This document shows positions 25,460 through 37,864 of a DNA stretch of 64,000 nt, one piece after another. Origin of the DNA: Glandiceps talaboti. Lineage: Eukaryota; Hemichordata; Enteropneusta; Spengelidae. Each line of letters starts with the position of its first letter. Position 1 is the stretch's first letter. Made by a program: the position numbers and the translations under genes. The stretch lies in assembly GCF_964340395.1 (NCBI RefSeq), contig NC_135551.1:29818455-29882454 (forward strand), read 5' to 3'. Below the pieces are notes generated by a model, which ran no database searches, was not told the DNA's origin, and worked only from the letters and a program-made list of their open reading frames with translations.

Positions 25460-26435
25460 TATTTGACGATGGTTTACCGACCTGACAAACATGTTTAAGG
25501 ATAGGACACTGATGTTATGTGAAAGTACATGTAGGCCACTTCTCATTGTATCCATACACATGTTAAAAAGCTTCAAATACTAGGTATGAAACTATGATGT
25601 AATGTTATGAATGTCAAAAACACAATAACAACCCTTTACCCTGCAGAACAGCTGCTATTGCATTACAAATATTCAGATTATGACTGTCAAAGTTGGCTGA
25701 CATTCAAAATAGCTTGTACAATGAGCATTCAACTTTCGTTGTTGTTTACATCTGAATCAGAATGTGTAACATGAAAATAACTTTTAAGAGGTATCTCAGT
25801 ATGAATTACTAGTACTGTTACAGTAGAACAATACAGCTTGACTTTCTAACTTGTAATAGCATCACGACTTTAGATTTAAACTGCATGCAATAATTTTTTG
25901 GTCTCCTATAACAATGGTGTTTGACTATAAAATTCTTGTCCTTGTATTGGCAACATATTAAGCAGTGTGAGGGAAGAAATAATCTGTAATACACTGTACT
26001 TGGCTAGCCTTGTATACAAGACCTTGATAGAGTTGTATCTCTAAGACTTACAATCAAGTACTGGTGTTGGACATATGTATGCACTGCTCCATTGACATTG
26101 TGAAGGGGCTGTGATGTTTAGTTCATCAGTAGTTGGCCAGCTGAATTGAAGTACACATTATTCACAGTTTGTGACTTACAGGTTTTTAGGGGATAATTTC
26201 TGGTCTTAGTATATGATTTCATTGTTTCAAAATTTGACTCCCATCTTTACCCCACCCCTGAATATGGAACAGACCAGAAATGATGAAATATTAAGAGATT
26301 ATTTTATAAATACAAATGTATACTAGGTTGCTGAATACCCAACAGAATGGCTAGAATGGTATGGTAAAAGGTTGAATTAAATAACCAGGAATGACCCAGT
26401 CTATAATATTTAGCTGACAAGATATTAACTGTATT
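25460..26435. other. Non-coding stretch, probable intron
   Basis: AT-rich, nothing recognisable. Confidence 0.5.
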
Positions 26436-26439
26436 AAAT

Positions 26440-26540
26440 ACATATATTTATTATTTATTTATTTATTTTCTGCATCCTTTTTATATCAGGGGCTCACTAA
26501 AAACATTATGAGCAGCATTTACATAGAAGTCAAATACATA
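26440..26540 (-). mobile_element. Likely retroelement 3' end (minus) with AAATA tail
   Basis: Read on the minus strand, GCTCATAATGTTTTTAGTGA and GCCCCTGATATAAAAAGGAT lead into AAATAAATAAATAAATA, the layout of a LINE/SINE 3' end with a microsatellite tail. Confidence 0.4.
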
Positions 26541-26879
26541 CAAAATATCATGTTAAAATAGCAACTAATTACTTCAAAGAAATAATAAGAGAGAAAGAAA
26601 GAGAGAGAAAATTTATAATTCTCCATCAGGTTAAACATGTTTTCCTATGTTCCATTGCACTAATTAGAAATCACTGGATAAATTTGTCAATTTTTTGACT
26701 TAATAAAATGTTATAATGTTTTGTACTGTCTCCTATAAAGAGGCTTAACAGTTCTTTGCCTTGTATAAAATCTTGATACAGGTTTGTCTCTGTATGGTTA
26801 AGTAAAAGATCTTTTGTATTCTTCATTCTTCATATATTATACAAGTGTATGGCCTAGAATTCAGTTATGTTGAGCTTTC

Positions 26880-27182
26880 TGGCTCTTGCCTTTCTCCTAC
26901 CATGCTTGGCATTTCACTAGCAGCTGTTTACTTTAATGAATGTTCAGCCAGAAAGAATTGGCACAAATTGTTATTGGGTTTAATACTTTTCGCACTGTGA
27001 GATGATGTCAATAGTGTCATCACATGATAGCAACCAACTTGGAGGGTTGAACTTTGCTAAATTTATCCAATTGGGGGTTGAACGTCACTACAGGAAATCA
27101 TAATTATCTAATTTTAGGTTTGAATAAAGTCATTTAGTGAAATGCCAGGCATGGTAGGGGAAACTCAAGAACCAAAAATCAC
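26880..27182. mobile_element. Inverted-repeat element, ~300 bp
   Basis: CTCTTGCCTTTCTCCTACCA, TGCTTGGCATTTCACTA at the left and TAGTGAAATGCCAGGCATGG, TAGGGGAAACTCAAGAACC at the right are reverse complements with few mismatches. The middle is AT-rich and non-coding. Confidence 0.75.
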
Positions 27183-27289
27183 CATACTACACTACTGGTT
27201 TCTAAACTAATAACTGTAAAGTCCATGCACTTGTAAACAAACACAAGACTGAAAATGTGAAATGTCCAATGAATAGGCATGGGGTCACT

Positions 27290-29340
27290 GATTCTGGAAT
27301 TAATATGTAGACAGCTACTGTGAGTTGGCCTACTTAGAATGGTATTTAGCTATGACAGTACACACTTTATACTTTGGGAAATAGTCCAATTAAACGTCAA
27401 TGATGAAAAAAACTAATCAAGTTACATATACACGTAGCTGGCCTGTCTATAGAAAATCACTGAAATAGCCTTACAATTACCATGTGGATACTGATGCTGT
27501 GATATACAAGGAACTACCACTGTGAGCTGGCCTGCTTACTAGTAGTAGTACATCATGTTATGTCCTTTATAGGGGATCTTAATGTCTTGTCCTGACAAAA
27601 AGGTCAAGTGAAGTGTGTCAAAAGGAAGCTATTGGCACAGGTCAATTGAAGGGTGAAGTGGACAGAGATCAGTTGAAGGGTGAAGTGGACAGAGGTCAGC
27701 TGAAGGGTGAAGTGGACAGATGTCAGCTGAAGGGTGAAGTGGACAGAGGTCAGTTGAAGGGTGAAGTGGACAGAGGTCAGTTGAAGGGTGAAGTGGACAG
27801 AGGTCAGTTGAAGGGTGAAGTGGACAGAGGTCAGCTGAAGGGTGAAGTGGACAGAGGTCAGCTGAAGGGTAAAGTGGACAGATGTCAGCTGAAGGGTGAA
27901 GTGGACAGATGTCAGCTGAAGGGTGAAGTGGACAGATGTCAGCTGAAGGGTGAAGTGGACAGAGGTCAGTTGAAGGGTGAAGTGGACAGAGGTCAGTTGA
28001 AGGGTGAAGTGGACAGAGGTCAGCTGAAGGGTGAAGTGGACAGAGGTCAGTTGAAGGGTGAAGTGGACAGAGGTCAGTTGAAGGGTGAAGTGGACAGAGG
28101 TCAGTTGAAGGGTGAAGTGGACAGAGGTCAGGTGAAGGGTAAAGTGGACAGAGGTCAGTTGAAGGGTGAAGTGGAGAGAGGTCAGCTGAAGGGTGAATTG
28201 GACAGAGGTCAGCTGAAGGGTGAAGTGGACAGATGTCAGCTGAAGGGTAAAGTGGACAGAGGTCAGTTGAAGGGTGAAGTGGACAGAGGTCAGTTGAAGG
28301 GTGAAGTGGACAGAGGTCAGTTGAAGGGTGAAGTGGACAGGTCAGCTGAAGGGTGAAGTGGACAGAGGTCAGCTGAAGGGTGAAGTGGACAGAGGTCAGT
28401 TGAAGGGTAAAGTGGACAGATGTCAGCTGAAGGGTGAAGTGGACAGAGGTCAGCTGAAGGGTGAAGTGGACAGAGGTCAGGTGAAGGGTAAAGTGGACAG
28501 AGGTCAGTTGAAGGGTGAAGTGGACAGAGGTCAGCTGAAGGGTGAATTGGACTGAGGTCAGTTGAAGTCAGTGAAGTGCATCTAGGAAGCTATTGACACT
28601 GACAGTACCCTTTACATGGTTAGATGTACAACTGTCTCACTGCCATAGTTTTCTCATTGGCCTAGGTGAAGTGCATCAAGGGAGCTATTGACACTGACAG
28701 TACCCTTTACATGGTTAGATGTACAACTCTCTCACTGCCATAGTTATCTCATTGGCCTAGGTGAAGTGCATCAAGGGAGCTATTGACACAAGTACAATTC
28801 ATGTATATGGTAGATGTAAAACATCTCATTGACATGGCTATCTCATTGGCCTGCTTACAGTTGCAAGGCTGTCACAGTATGGCCTTGTCCTGACACAAAG
28901 GTCAGTGAAGTGTATCAAGAGGGAGTTATTGACACAAGTGTATGGTTGATGATAGCACAACTTTTACAATGCCATGGTTATCTCATAGACCTGTTTACAC
29001 AGTTAGGATAGATGTTATGGCCTTGTCCTGACACAGAGGTTAGTTGTAGAATGGACTGCATGATGAGGGAGCTATTTACAGTACATGGTAGATGCACAAC
29101 TGTCTCATTACTCACTGTTGGCCTGCTTACAGTTAGAAGGATAACAGAGAGATCCATTGGAGGGTGAAGTGTTTCTTGATATTGAGGCATCTACTGACAG
29201 AAGTTTCATATAAATCAATGCTAGATGTACAACTGTCTCAGTCTGCAATGGCTATCTCATACATTTACCCTCACATACCTCCTTACACAGTTATAATCAA
29301 TGTTGTGGCCTTGTCCCGACACAGGGGGTCAATTGAAGGG
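27290..29340. repeat. Degenerate ~120-bp tandem repeat region
   Basis: Blocks such as GGCCTTGTCCTGACACAAAG, GTCAGTGAAGTGTATCAAGA, GAGCTATTGACAC, GTAGATGTACAACTGTCTCA and TATCTCATTGGCCTGCTTAC recur about every 110-130 bases on both sides of the 27-bp minisatellite. They are more diverged than the minisatellite units. Confidence 0.85.
27640..28558 (+). repeat. 27-bp minisatellite, ~34 units, open in one frame
   Basis: The unit GGTCAGTTGAAGGGTGAAGT + GGACAGA translates as GQLKGEVDR, so an open frame of 247 codons starts at 27613. A 2-base deletion near 28339 shifts it, and a second frame (28328-28555) continues the same peptide to a TGA. Variants are both silent (TTG/CTG) and replacing (GGT/TGT, GAA/AAA, CAGTTG/CAGGTG). 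There are no flanking exons or splice sites, and the unit arises inside the non-coding ~120-bp repeat (AGGTCAGTGAAGTG), so I read it as an expanded minisatellite and not a gene. Confidence 0.93.
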
Positions 29341-29810
29341 TGAAGAGGCAGCTTAGCTGCTAGTGGAATATAACGGTCAATACATACAACTGTTATTGCA
29401 TCAGCTATCTCAAAAGATGAGCTCAGCTATCTCATAAGACACTTCAGTGCAAAAATGTCGTTATTACCGTAGGGTATGTCGTTAATGTCTGCTTTGATTT
29501 ATGTAAAAGTGAAGTGCTAAACACCATCAAACATACAAATCAATGAAAGACAGGTAATAGCAGGGAAACTCCCTCCATTTACTTCTATGAGGTATTAGTC
29601 ATGCAAAAGGCATTTGTGAAAGAAACAGACTGTGATAAGTGAAAGGCAGCCAGTCAGCCAACCATAGAAAACAGGGGAAACTCCCTCAAGCTATACAATC
29701 TATAAGACACATTTTATGGGACTGATTTTATGGAACATGCCTGTCTGGTATTTCTGGTATCACTTGGTGAAGTACATACACATGTTGAAGGTGTAGAAAA
29801 TCTTATGTTG
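29340..29810. other. Non-coding stretch
   Basis: Contains a short duplicated AGGGGAAACTCCCTC word (near 29555 and 29670). No gene seen. Confidence 0.5.
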
Positions 29811-29814
29811 TAAA

Positions 29815-30302
29815 AAGTTGGCCAATCAATATCATAAAGGCATCAACTCTTGTTTTATGTAAATATGACAAATAAAGTTGGCCTATCAAAATCACAAAAC
29901 AGACATCAACTGTCGTTTTATGTAAATATGACAAATAAAGTTGGCCAATCAAAATCACAAAACAGACATCAACTGTCGTTTTATGTAAATATGACAAATA
30001 AAGTTGGCCAATCAAAATCACAAAACAGGCATCAACTCTTGTTTTATGTAAATATGACAAATAAAGTTGGCCAATCAAAATCACAAAACAGGCATTAACT
30101 CTTGGTTTTATGCAAATATGACAAATAAAGTTGGCCAATCAAAATCACAAAACAGGCATCAACTCTTGGTTTTATGCAAATATGACAAATAAAGTTGGCC
30201 AATCAAAATCACAAAACAGGCATCAACTCTTGGTTTTATGTAAATATGACAAATAAAGTTGCCCAATAAAAATCACAAAACAGACATTAACTGTCCTTTT
30301 AT
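29815..30302. repeat. Tandem array, ~62-bp unit, eight copies
   Basis: Units read AAAGTTGGCCAATCAAAATC, ACAAAACAGGCATCAACTCT, TGTTTTATGTAAATATGACA, AAT. Open frames on both strands (82 and 111 codons) are read-through. Confidence 0.95.
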
Positions 30303-30675
30303 GTAATCATTACAATCAAAACATTGATGTCACCTAGGAATCACAAAATTGGGAATCCTTAAATTACAAAGTGAAAAATAATATTGCAATGATTTATATA
30401 ACTAAACCTCATGAGATATAAAACAGGTCTGCAATCTAGACATAATAAACTCATGAATATTTTAAAATACTCGTGTGTACTGAAAAAGTAGGGAGACGTG
30501 TATATAATAAGTGAATAGGACAGCAATGAGATAGAGTTTACGGTGAACACAGACAGCTGACATGTTACACAATATTCCCCTCCCTTCCTACCTCCCTTCC
30601 AATAAAAAGAAACATCATTGAACTTGAGGTCATCATATTAAATAGATGTTACATTGCACTGATTATGAAAGTTTA

Positions 30676-30935
30676 TAATAATACTAATAATCTTTATTCG
30701 TTCAAATAAATTAAAAAAATTGTTGAATAGTTGCCACAAGAGTAGTGCCCTAGCAGTCTAGTGTTGTAGGAATCTGGAGTATCCAGGTAAAACCTGATTG
30801 TTTGGCAGGGTCAAACTGAGCATCACCATTCTTACATGCAGACCTGGTTAAATTAAATCCAGCTGACACCTGGCAGGTTCAAACCTAGACTGCAGAGTTA
30901 AGAGGCATATGAGCTAACCGCTCAGCCACCGACAA
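30676..30935 (-). mobile_element. tRNA-derived SINE
   Basis: On the minus strand, starting near 30935, the head reads GGTGGCTGAGCGGTTAGCTC (A-box like TGGCNNAGCGG), then GGTTTGAACC (B-box like). This matches a Ser/Leu-type tRNA start. The body ends in TTTGAACGAATAAAGATTAT followed by TAGTATTATTATAA, a LINE-type tail. The promoter boxes are well preserved while the tRNA fold is only partly so, as expected for a SINE and not a tRNA gene. Confidence 0.78.
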
Positions 30936-30939
30936 AATG

Positions 30940-31555
30940 ATGAACTGGGGACAATTTGGTGAAAAAAAGACAGGAAACATCACTGAAGTAAGATAATCAT
31001 AATTGCAATGATAGATGCTACATTGCACTGATTATGGAAGTTTATTATACATGTGACATTATGGATTACAGACAATTTGTTGATGAAAATATATCTTCAA
31101 TCTTATTTGAACTGCATACATATGTAATCATGAATACATTGGTCCCGTTGTCCTATATACTGAAACCTACTGGCACACATGTTATGATTGCAAAACTGAA
31201 ACAGTTCCCTGGCCTAAATCTGACTGACAACCAAGAACAGAAGTTATATTTGAGCACTGAATTTCTTATCTATATTTGATTTTAATATCAATACAATAAC
31301 CTACAATTGTTTTATATCTATTATAATCAAAATATTAAGTTTCAGATCATTATGATTCATTGAAATCATATCTTCACCTATCATTCACATGTACATATAT
31401 ATTATGTCATCAATACATTACATGTATGCCTGTAGAGAACTGAGTTCTCTATCATTTACATGTATGCCAATAATTTCATAAATTTAATTCATTCACATAT
31501 GTCCATCATTCCTTTTTCAACATTTAGAATCATTTCAAGCCACCCATTCAATAGT
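30940..31555. other. Non-coding stretch
   Basis: AT-rich; an 81-codon plus-strand frame (31034-31279) has no coding features. Confidence 0.5.
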
Positions 31556-31558
31556 GAA

Positions 31559-31757
<199 letters not shown>

Positions 31758-31859
31758 TTTTATTAATTGATATACTAATAAGAATACTACTTGGAATGAA
31801 TAGATGTATTGATTATCTCACAGAAAATGTCTGGAATTTTACTATTTAATGGGTGACTC

Positions 31860-32310
31860 AAGGTTGATAATATTTGTCTTTTTTCCCATGCAACGGTATG
31901 TACTAGATATGTTTGTACAAAACAAAATTTATAAATATAACATGAATATTTTATGTCTTGTGTGAAACTAAGACTCCTTAGGTTTACAGGAGTGTTTTGT
32001 AAAGTTCTATGCTAAGAATAGGTCATGTTCATTTCTCCTTTCTTACATTTTGTGAATTTTCACACACATCTGTTTTCATATCACTGTCCCTTTAAAGATC
32101 TTATTCTTGCATAATTTCAAAATATGAAGTCAGATTTATCACCAAAAGTGTTTTCATGGTTGGAAATTGTCCACAGCTAAAAAAATAAAGTTATCTTTTT
32201 TTTCTTATAAACAATCAAATGGAATATACACATGAGATAAGCCTAATATATCATAATGCTTACAAGATATTCATCCTTATCCCTTACTCAAACCAAGTTA
32301 TTGTCTTTTG
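31860..32310. other. Non-coding stretch
   Basis: AT-rich, nothing recognised. Confidence 0.5.
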
Positions 32311-32311
32311 A

Positions 32312-32657
32312 ACAGAAACTATATATTACATATCCTGGTCATTCTATCCTGGTCGTCCTATGTCATGACAACCAATGTCTACATCACTGGTTTTGTGGTA
32401 CTTGAAACATCACTGGTTTTTTTGTGGTGCTTGAAATATGAATCAAATTTCCATTATTTTTCCAAACTTTCATAAATTATGCTTGAGGAGGTATAATTAT
32501 AATATTAACCAATATTCTTCTTCACTCAGCTGGAAAATACTCATGACCGAAGGGTTTGTTACTACTCATCTAGCAACTCATAGTGACAAGGACCCCTTCG
32601 CTCACTCGAGTCATATTTTCCTCAGCTGGAGGAAGAAAAATATATAATTATAACATT
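32312..32657 (+). mobile_element. Foldback element, family A copy 3
   Basis: ATCCTGGTCRTYCTATG twice, CATCACTGGTTTTGTGGT twice, then CCAATATTCTTCTTCACTCA, CATGACCGAAGGGTTTGT and the right arm AGCTGGAGGAAGAAAAATAT. Same order as copy 1, more diverged, with a small internal duplication. Confidence 0.75.
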
Positions 32658-32736
32658 TATAAGTTTTGTATGAAGTACTACTTTGATACGTTGTCCCAGA
32701 CACACTAATTATATACATGTACATGCTTGTCGTCGA

Positions 32737-33048
<312 letters not shown>

Positions 33049-33454
33049 ACTTTGAGTGTATGTTCTAGTTCATCTTATTTACATCAACGATAAGACAGGA
33101 ATGTTTGCATTGCCCAAGCAAGGAGATCCAGCTATGTGCTGGTATGTGGTGAATACGGATCACAATACTTTTGACTAGTAATAGTAGTATCTCAAACACT
33201 TAAGATTTCAAATTGAGTGAATTTGCCCAACACACAGTGTATTTATGATATGATATGATTGATGTCAATACTTGTGGTGTGCTGATAGATCTCATTACAC
33301 TGCTAGTCTTGTATTAGGTCAAGTCATTATAACACTGATGACATACAAGTACAGCACCTTTAAAATTAAATACGCCATTATAATTACTGCCTTTTAAATA
33401 GCTACACCTAGTTTATCACAAATGCTGTGTGTTTATGTCTGTAGTTACACATGT

Positions 33455-33480
33455 ACTACAGAGAGAGAGAAAGAGAGTGG

Positions 33481-33579
<99 letters not shown>

Positions 33580-33580
33580 A
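33455..33580. repeat. GA microsatellite
   Basis: Roughly 55 GA units followed by a G run (33571-33579). Confidence 0.98.
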
Positions 33581-33655
33581 CTAGACAGATGGTGAGACAA
33601 AATGGAGAGCAAGATCAGATCATGATCAGATGAGAGAGAGACATGGAGACAGACA

Positions 33656-34026
33656 AACATGCATACATACATACATACATACATACATACATACATACAT
33701 ACATACATACATACATACATACATACATACATACATACATACATACATACATACATACATGCATACATACATACATACATACATACATACATACATACAT
33801 ACATACATTACGTATGTACGTACGTACGTACATACATACATACATACATACATACATACATACATACATACATACATACATACATACATACATACATACA
33901 TACATTACGTATGTACGTACGTACGTACGTACATACATACATACATACATACATACATACATACATACATACATACATACATACATACATACATACATAC
34001 ATACATACATACATACATGTACATAC
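33656..34026. repeat. CATA tetranucleotide microsatellite with two TACG islands
   Basis: About 90 CATA units. At 33807-33831 and 33903-33932 a TTACGTATGTACGTACGTAC block interrupts the run, with the same edges both times. Open frames of 60-185 codons on both strands are artefacts. Confidence 0.98.
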
Positions 34027-34029
34027 AGA

Positions 34030-34165
34030 GAGATTTCAAGGTAGAGACAGAATGGCATACAAGAAAGATGGAGAGACAGAGACAGAGACAGAGACAGAAA
34101 TAAGCGAGATGGAGATAGATGGAGAGATGAAAAGAGACAGAGAGAGAGACAAAGAGAGAGAAAAG
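34030..34165. repeat. GAGACA/GAGA-rich low-complexity tract
   Basis: GAGACAGAGACAGAGACAGA and GAGAGA runs following the CATA tract. Confidence 0.9.
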
Positions 34166-34169
34166 GGAA

Positions 34170-34980
34170 GTATAGTCTCCTTTAGGCCATTATATATTCT
34201 GGATACGTTGAATTAGGCTGTCAAATTTGATAAATCATGTTCACTAAACTACAGTCCTTCGGCATTTATAATACATGGGGTTGTCTTCCTTGTCCTCAAG
34301 AATAACTCCTGAATGTTTTCAGTCCTAAGGGATCAAGTCTATTTGTGTTTGATATATATCTACAAACTATCATGCTGTGAATGTCAAAATGGTCAAGAGA
34401 TCTTATCATGAGACTAGCCAATGTAACTGTGAATGTTTTTCAAATGGACAAGGATGTTTTTGTTATTTCTTTACTGTAATATTTTTGAGAATCATGTCAC
34501 ATGATATCTCACCAGTTGTGGTCACTTTGTAATAAATATATTTTATCAAGTACGAGAGCTTCCTCACTTAACATCTCCTCCAAACACTGAAATGTTTTAC
34601 TTTTAGACCAAAATTATGTGTTTGGTACATTGAGTACAAGGTGTGTTTGATACATGCATGGGTGGTACAAGTAGTCTCTGGATGCCAACATGGTCTCTAC
34701 GAGGTGTAAATTGTTATGATACCGTATAGGGAATAGACTAGCATATAAGATAATGCTAAATGAAAATTTACAAAGCAATATTGTGATTGATGATAAACAA
34801 TATACTATGCTATTTCCCCCATACTTATTGAGGCTAAATAGAAACCAGTGAAATATCAATATAAATCAACTTGCTGTTATAAGATTATAATATGATGTAT
34901 AGCTTTAATGTGACAAGTATATGTGACATTATTGTTTAATGATGTATCATTATTTGTACGTACACTTTTATAGCAATGAC
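34170..34980. other. Non-coding stretch, probable intron
   Basis: An 81-codon minus frame (34859-34614) has no convincing splice partner. Otherwise featureless. Confidence 0.45.
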
Positions 34981-34986
34981 ACTCAC

Positions 34987-35049
34987 CGATACCATACAAA
35001 CAGGTGTAAAGAAGTTCAGTTCTTGGTGATCAAAACAAAACAGAACACT
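34987..35049 (-). CDS. Candidate internal coding exon, unidentified protein
   Basis: The donor is excellent (TATCG/GTGAGTG at 34986). The open frame extends left into MQGQSVLFCFDHQELNFFTP and VCMVS. A GGCCAG acceptor would give a 63-base, phase-0 exon matching the phase of the 35874-35839 exon. A better-placed AACAG at about 35063 gives a different phase, and neither has a strong polypyrimidine tract, so the left boundary is uncertain. The product is unknown. Confidence 0.3.
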
Positions 35050-35079
35050 CTGGCCTTGCATGCTGTTATGTAGCCCACA

Positions 35080-35610
35080 GATGGAAAGCTTCTTGAGACA
35101 GGAATATCAAGACAAGTCTCTGGGCTAACTTCTTGAGATAGTAACAAGAAGACAAGTCTCTGGACTAGCTTTTTGAGATAGTAACACCAAGACAAGTCTC
35201 TGGGCTAGCTTCTTGAGATAGCAACACCAAGACAAGTCTCTGGACTAACCTCTTGTGATAGTAACACCAAGACAAGTCTCTGGGCTAACCTCTTGTGATA
35301 GTAACACCAAGACAAGTCTCTGGGCTAGCTTCTTGAGATAGTAACACCAAGACAAGTCTCTGGGCTAACCTCTTGTGATAGTAACACCAAGACAAGTCTC
35401 TGGGCTAACCTCTTGTGATAGTAACACCAAGACAAGTCTTTGGGCTAGCTTCTTGAGATAGTAACACCAAGACAAGTCTCTGGGCTAACTTCTTGTGATA
35501 GTAACACCAAGACAAGTCTCTGGGCTAGTTTCTTGAGATAGTAACACCAAGACAAGTCTCTGGACTAACCTCTTGCAAAAGCAACACCAAGACAAGTTTG
35601 TTGACTAGCT
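35080..35610. repeat. Tandem array, 40-bp unit with 80-bp alternation
   Basis: Units TTCTTGAGATAGTAACACCA + AGACAAGTCTCTGGGCTAGC alternate, in the middle of the array, with a variant CTCTTGTGATAGTAACACCA + AGACAAGTCTCTGGGCTAAC. The alternation indicates expansion of a dimer. Confidence 0.95.
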
Positions 35611-35838
35611 GATGTGTATCTTCATGAATGTGAGTGTGTTACAAACAGTCCACAGTTACTGTACAAGCTCAAAGTGGAGAGAAATCAAAATTACTCATTC
35701 CCAGGTTCACGAAAACCATTCCACTGAATGGACAAGTTAGGTATTCAAGTTTAGTAACTGAATATTTTGGAATGACCTTGGTAATCATGTCTCTCATTTC
35801 CAGTCTACCTTAAAATTTTGAATAGAACATTTACTCAC

Positions 35839-35874
35839 CGAAGACATACTTGCACTCCGCTTCTTGTCAGGGAA
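35839..35874 (-). CDS. Short phase-0 coding exon, unidentified protein
   Basis: On the minus strand a long pyrimidine tract (CTTTCTTTTTCTTTTCATTT) and TAG acceptor precede 36 bases that end in a strong donor (TCG/GTGAGTAA). The single sensible frame gives FPDKKRSASMSS, a basic-serine cluster of the kind phosphorylated by basophilic kinases (inference). Two CpGs in 36 bases support constraint. Phase 0 on both sides matches the exon at 46568-46503, which would precede it directly: together RLTNGPSSFIPACK then FPDKKRSASMSS. Confidence 0.55.
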
Positions 35875-35879
35875 CTACC

Positions 35880-36410
35880 ATAAATAAAATGAAAAGAAAA
35901 AGAAAGAAAAATGGATACAAACTTCAAAAACAAAACGAAAACAAATAATATTTTATACAATTCTGTATCACAATTAAAAGAAAAAGTTGAAAATTTCATA
36001 GTTTTGGGGAAATTTCTGGTGGGTTTGAAATAAAATTTGTGCATTGGAAAATATATGGCCATAGTTACAAGAATCAAACACAATATTCCATCAGTTTTGA
36101 CAATACTATATTATACTAATGCTGAATATTTAAAAAAAATATGTCATGTATGATGGTGGTCTGTAATACTAATAGATAGATAGGTTGAAAAGTCACATTC
36201 ACTTCTAATTTACTGTTTTTCAAAGTAGTTATATTTTATTATGTCCTACTTACACTCTTTATCATAAAAGCTTAGCATTTGGGTGTTTGAGACACACACA
36301 ATTCTTGTTCAAGATACACACAATCCGTGTTTGAGACACACTGAATCCTGGTCATAAGAGCTTAGCATTTGACGTTTTATGCTACAATTTACTCTAAAAC
36401 AGTTTGATGT
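35880..36410. other. Non-coding stretch
   Basis: Contains the pyrimidine tract of the adjoining acceptor and a small repeat of GTTTGAGACACAC/AAGCTTAGCATTTG words (36265-36375). Confidence 0.5.
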
Positions 36411-36418
36411 GTTCTGTG

Positions 36419-36456
36419 ACTAGTAGTAGTAGTAGTAGTATTAGTAGTAGTAGTAT

Positions 36457-36511
<55 letters not shown>

Positions 36512-36536
36512 AGTGGTAGTAGTAGTGGTAGTAGTT

Positions 36537-36568
<32 letters not shown>

Positions 36569-36590
36569 GGTAGTGGTAGTAGTGGTAGTT

Positions 36591-36630
<40 letters not shown>

Positions 36631-36660
36631 CAGTAGTAGTAGTAGTAGTAGTGGTGGTAG
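36419..36660. repeat. TAG trinucleotide microsatellite with TGG interruptions
   Basis: About 80 TAG/TGG units; Ser/Gly or Tyr-rich open frames are artefacts. Confidence 0.97.
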
Positions 36661-36669
36661 AATAGTTTA

Positions 36670-37860
36670 TTATAATGACATGAGGTAAAGCATGACAAAT
36701 CTACAAAAAAAGCTAAGCTGCTGTACTATAGATCTTTTGAGACACATGCTCTAACAAATCAGGCATGTGTACAGTTAGTTTACTTTTACAGTCTGTGCAC
36801 TTAGAGCATATCATGTAGTTTTATCACAATCTATGTCAGTAATACAAACTATTTTGGCAGGATAATATTCTAATCCATGAATCTGTCTATGTGACAGTCA
36901 CAACTTTTCATTTCAACCCTTATAATGTTACATACTGTTAGAGATGACATCGACTACACAATGAAATTTGCATACAATGACTATTGATCTATCTAACATC
37001 ACCAGATTTCAGTTCTTACATCCTGGCGTCATCAATCACCATAACTGTCATAGCCAAGAAACTATGTCAACTACAGCAAAAGGTATTTCATTTCATTTAT
37101 GTAAAACAGGACAGCATGGATTCCAGCATTTTGAGTAGCCTGGCTATGTTATCTACCATAGGTCTGAATCAGTCCTGGCTCTAACCACATAATCATGTTC
37201 CGTTTAATAGTAATACTGACAAATGTTCAACACTCATAAAAAAAAACTGTTATTTGGTAAACTTTACATGTACTTACCAAACATACAGTTTGTGAGATCA
37301 CTGAATTCCTTTTTTTTTGTAGTTCCACAAGGTGAAAACAAATTTACTTGTTCATTAGAACTCTACCATTCATAATTAACAATAGAAATTACACATAAAG
37401 GTAGATGTCATATTTTATAACATGATGTATTAAATCTCCCAAACCATTTGGCATTTACTACCCATGTCAGGAATTATCTACACTAGACTAGTCTGATGTA
37501 GCTATCTGACCTGACGTTCTGGCTGAACAGATGGAACCATGCCAGCATTTGGAACTTTTACAGGTATATATATTATACATCACATACTATTACTAGCATA
37601 CACAAGGTAAAAATTGATGCTCATCATAATAGTCTCCATTTACTTCTAAAATGGAGAGATAAATTTCACTTCCATACTGGTAATCTGAATGAGTTTTAGA
37701 TATTTCAAGAATACTATTAATACACATACCAGTATTATAAACATAAGATACATCTAGTATATCTCTTTCTTCTCTCTAAACAACACCTCACAACATGCTA
37801 AAGTCTGTAACATTGATTATTTATTTCACCTCCTAATCGTTCTCTTCTCTCCTGTACTAG
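36670..37860. other. Non-coding stretch, probable intron
   Basis: Weak splice-like islands on plus (37005-37082, 37526-37560) and a minus donor TTTG/GTAAGT at about 37274 were noted, but none pairs with a good acceptor and frame. Confidence 0.4.
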
Positions 37861-37864
37861 ATAT

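Noticed and set aside
27613-28356. 247-codon GQLKGEVDR repeat protein
   Set aside because: Non-coding flanks, no splice sites, frame broken by a 2-base deletion, and the unit derives from a longer non-coding repeat.
30840-30935. Functional tRNA gene
   Set aside because: A and B boxes are present but the sequence continues into a SINE body and tail and the cloverleaf is incomplete.
37526-37560. Plus-strand micro-exon MEPCQHLELLQ
   Set aside because: Eleven codons between plausible splice sites, but no neighbouring plus-strand exon in frame.
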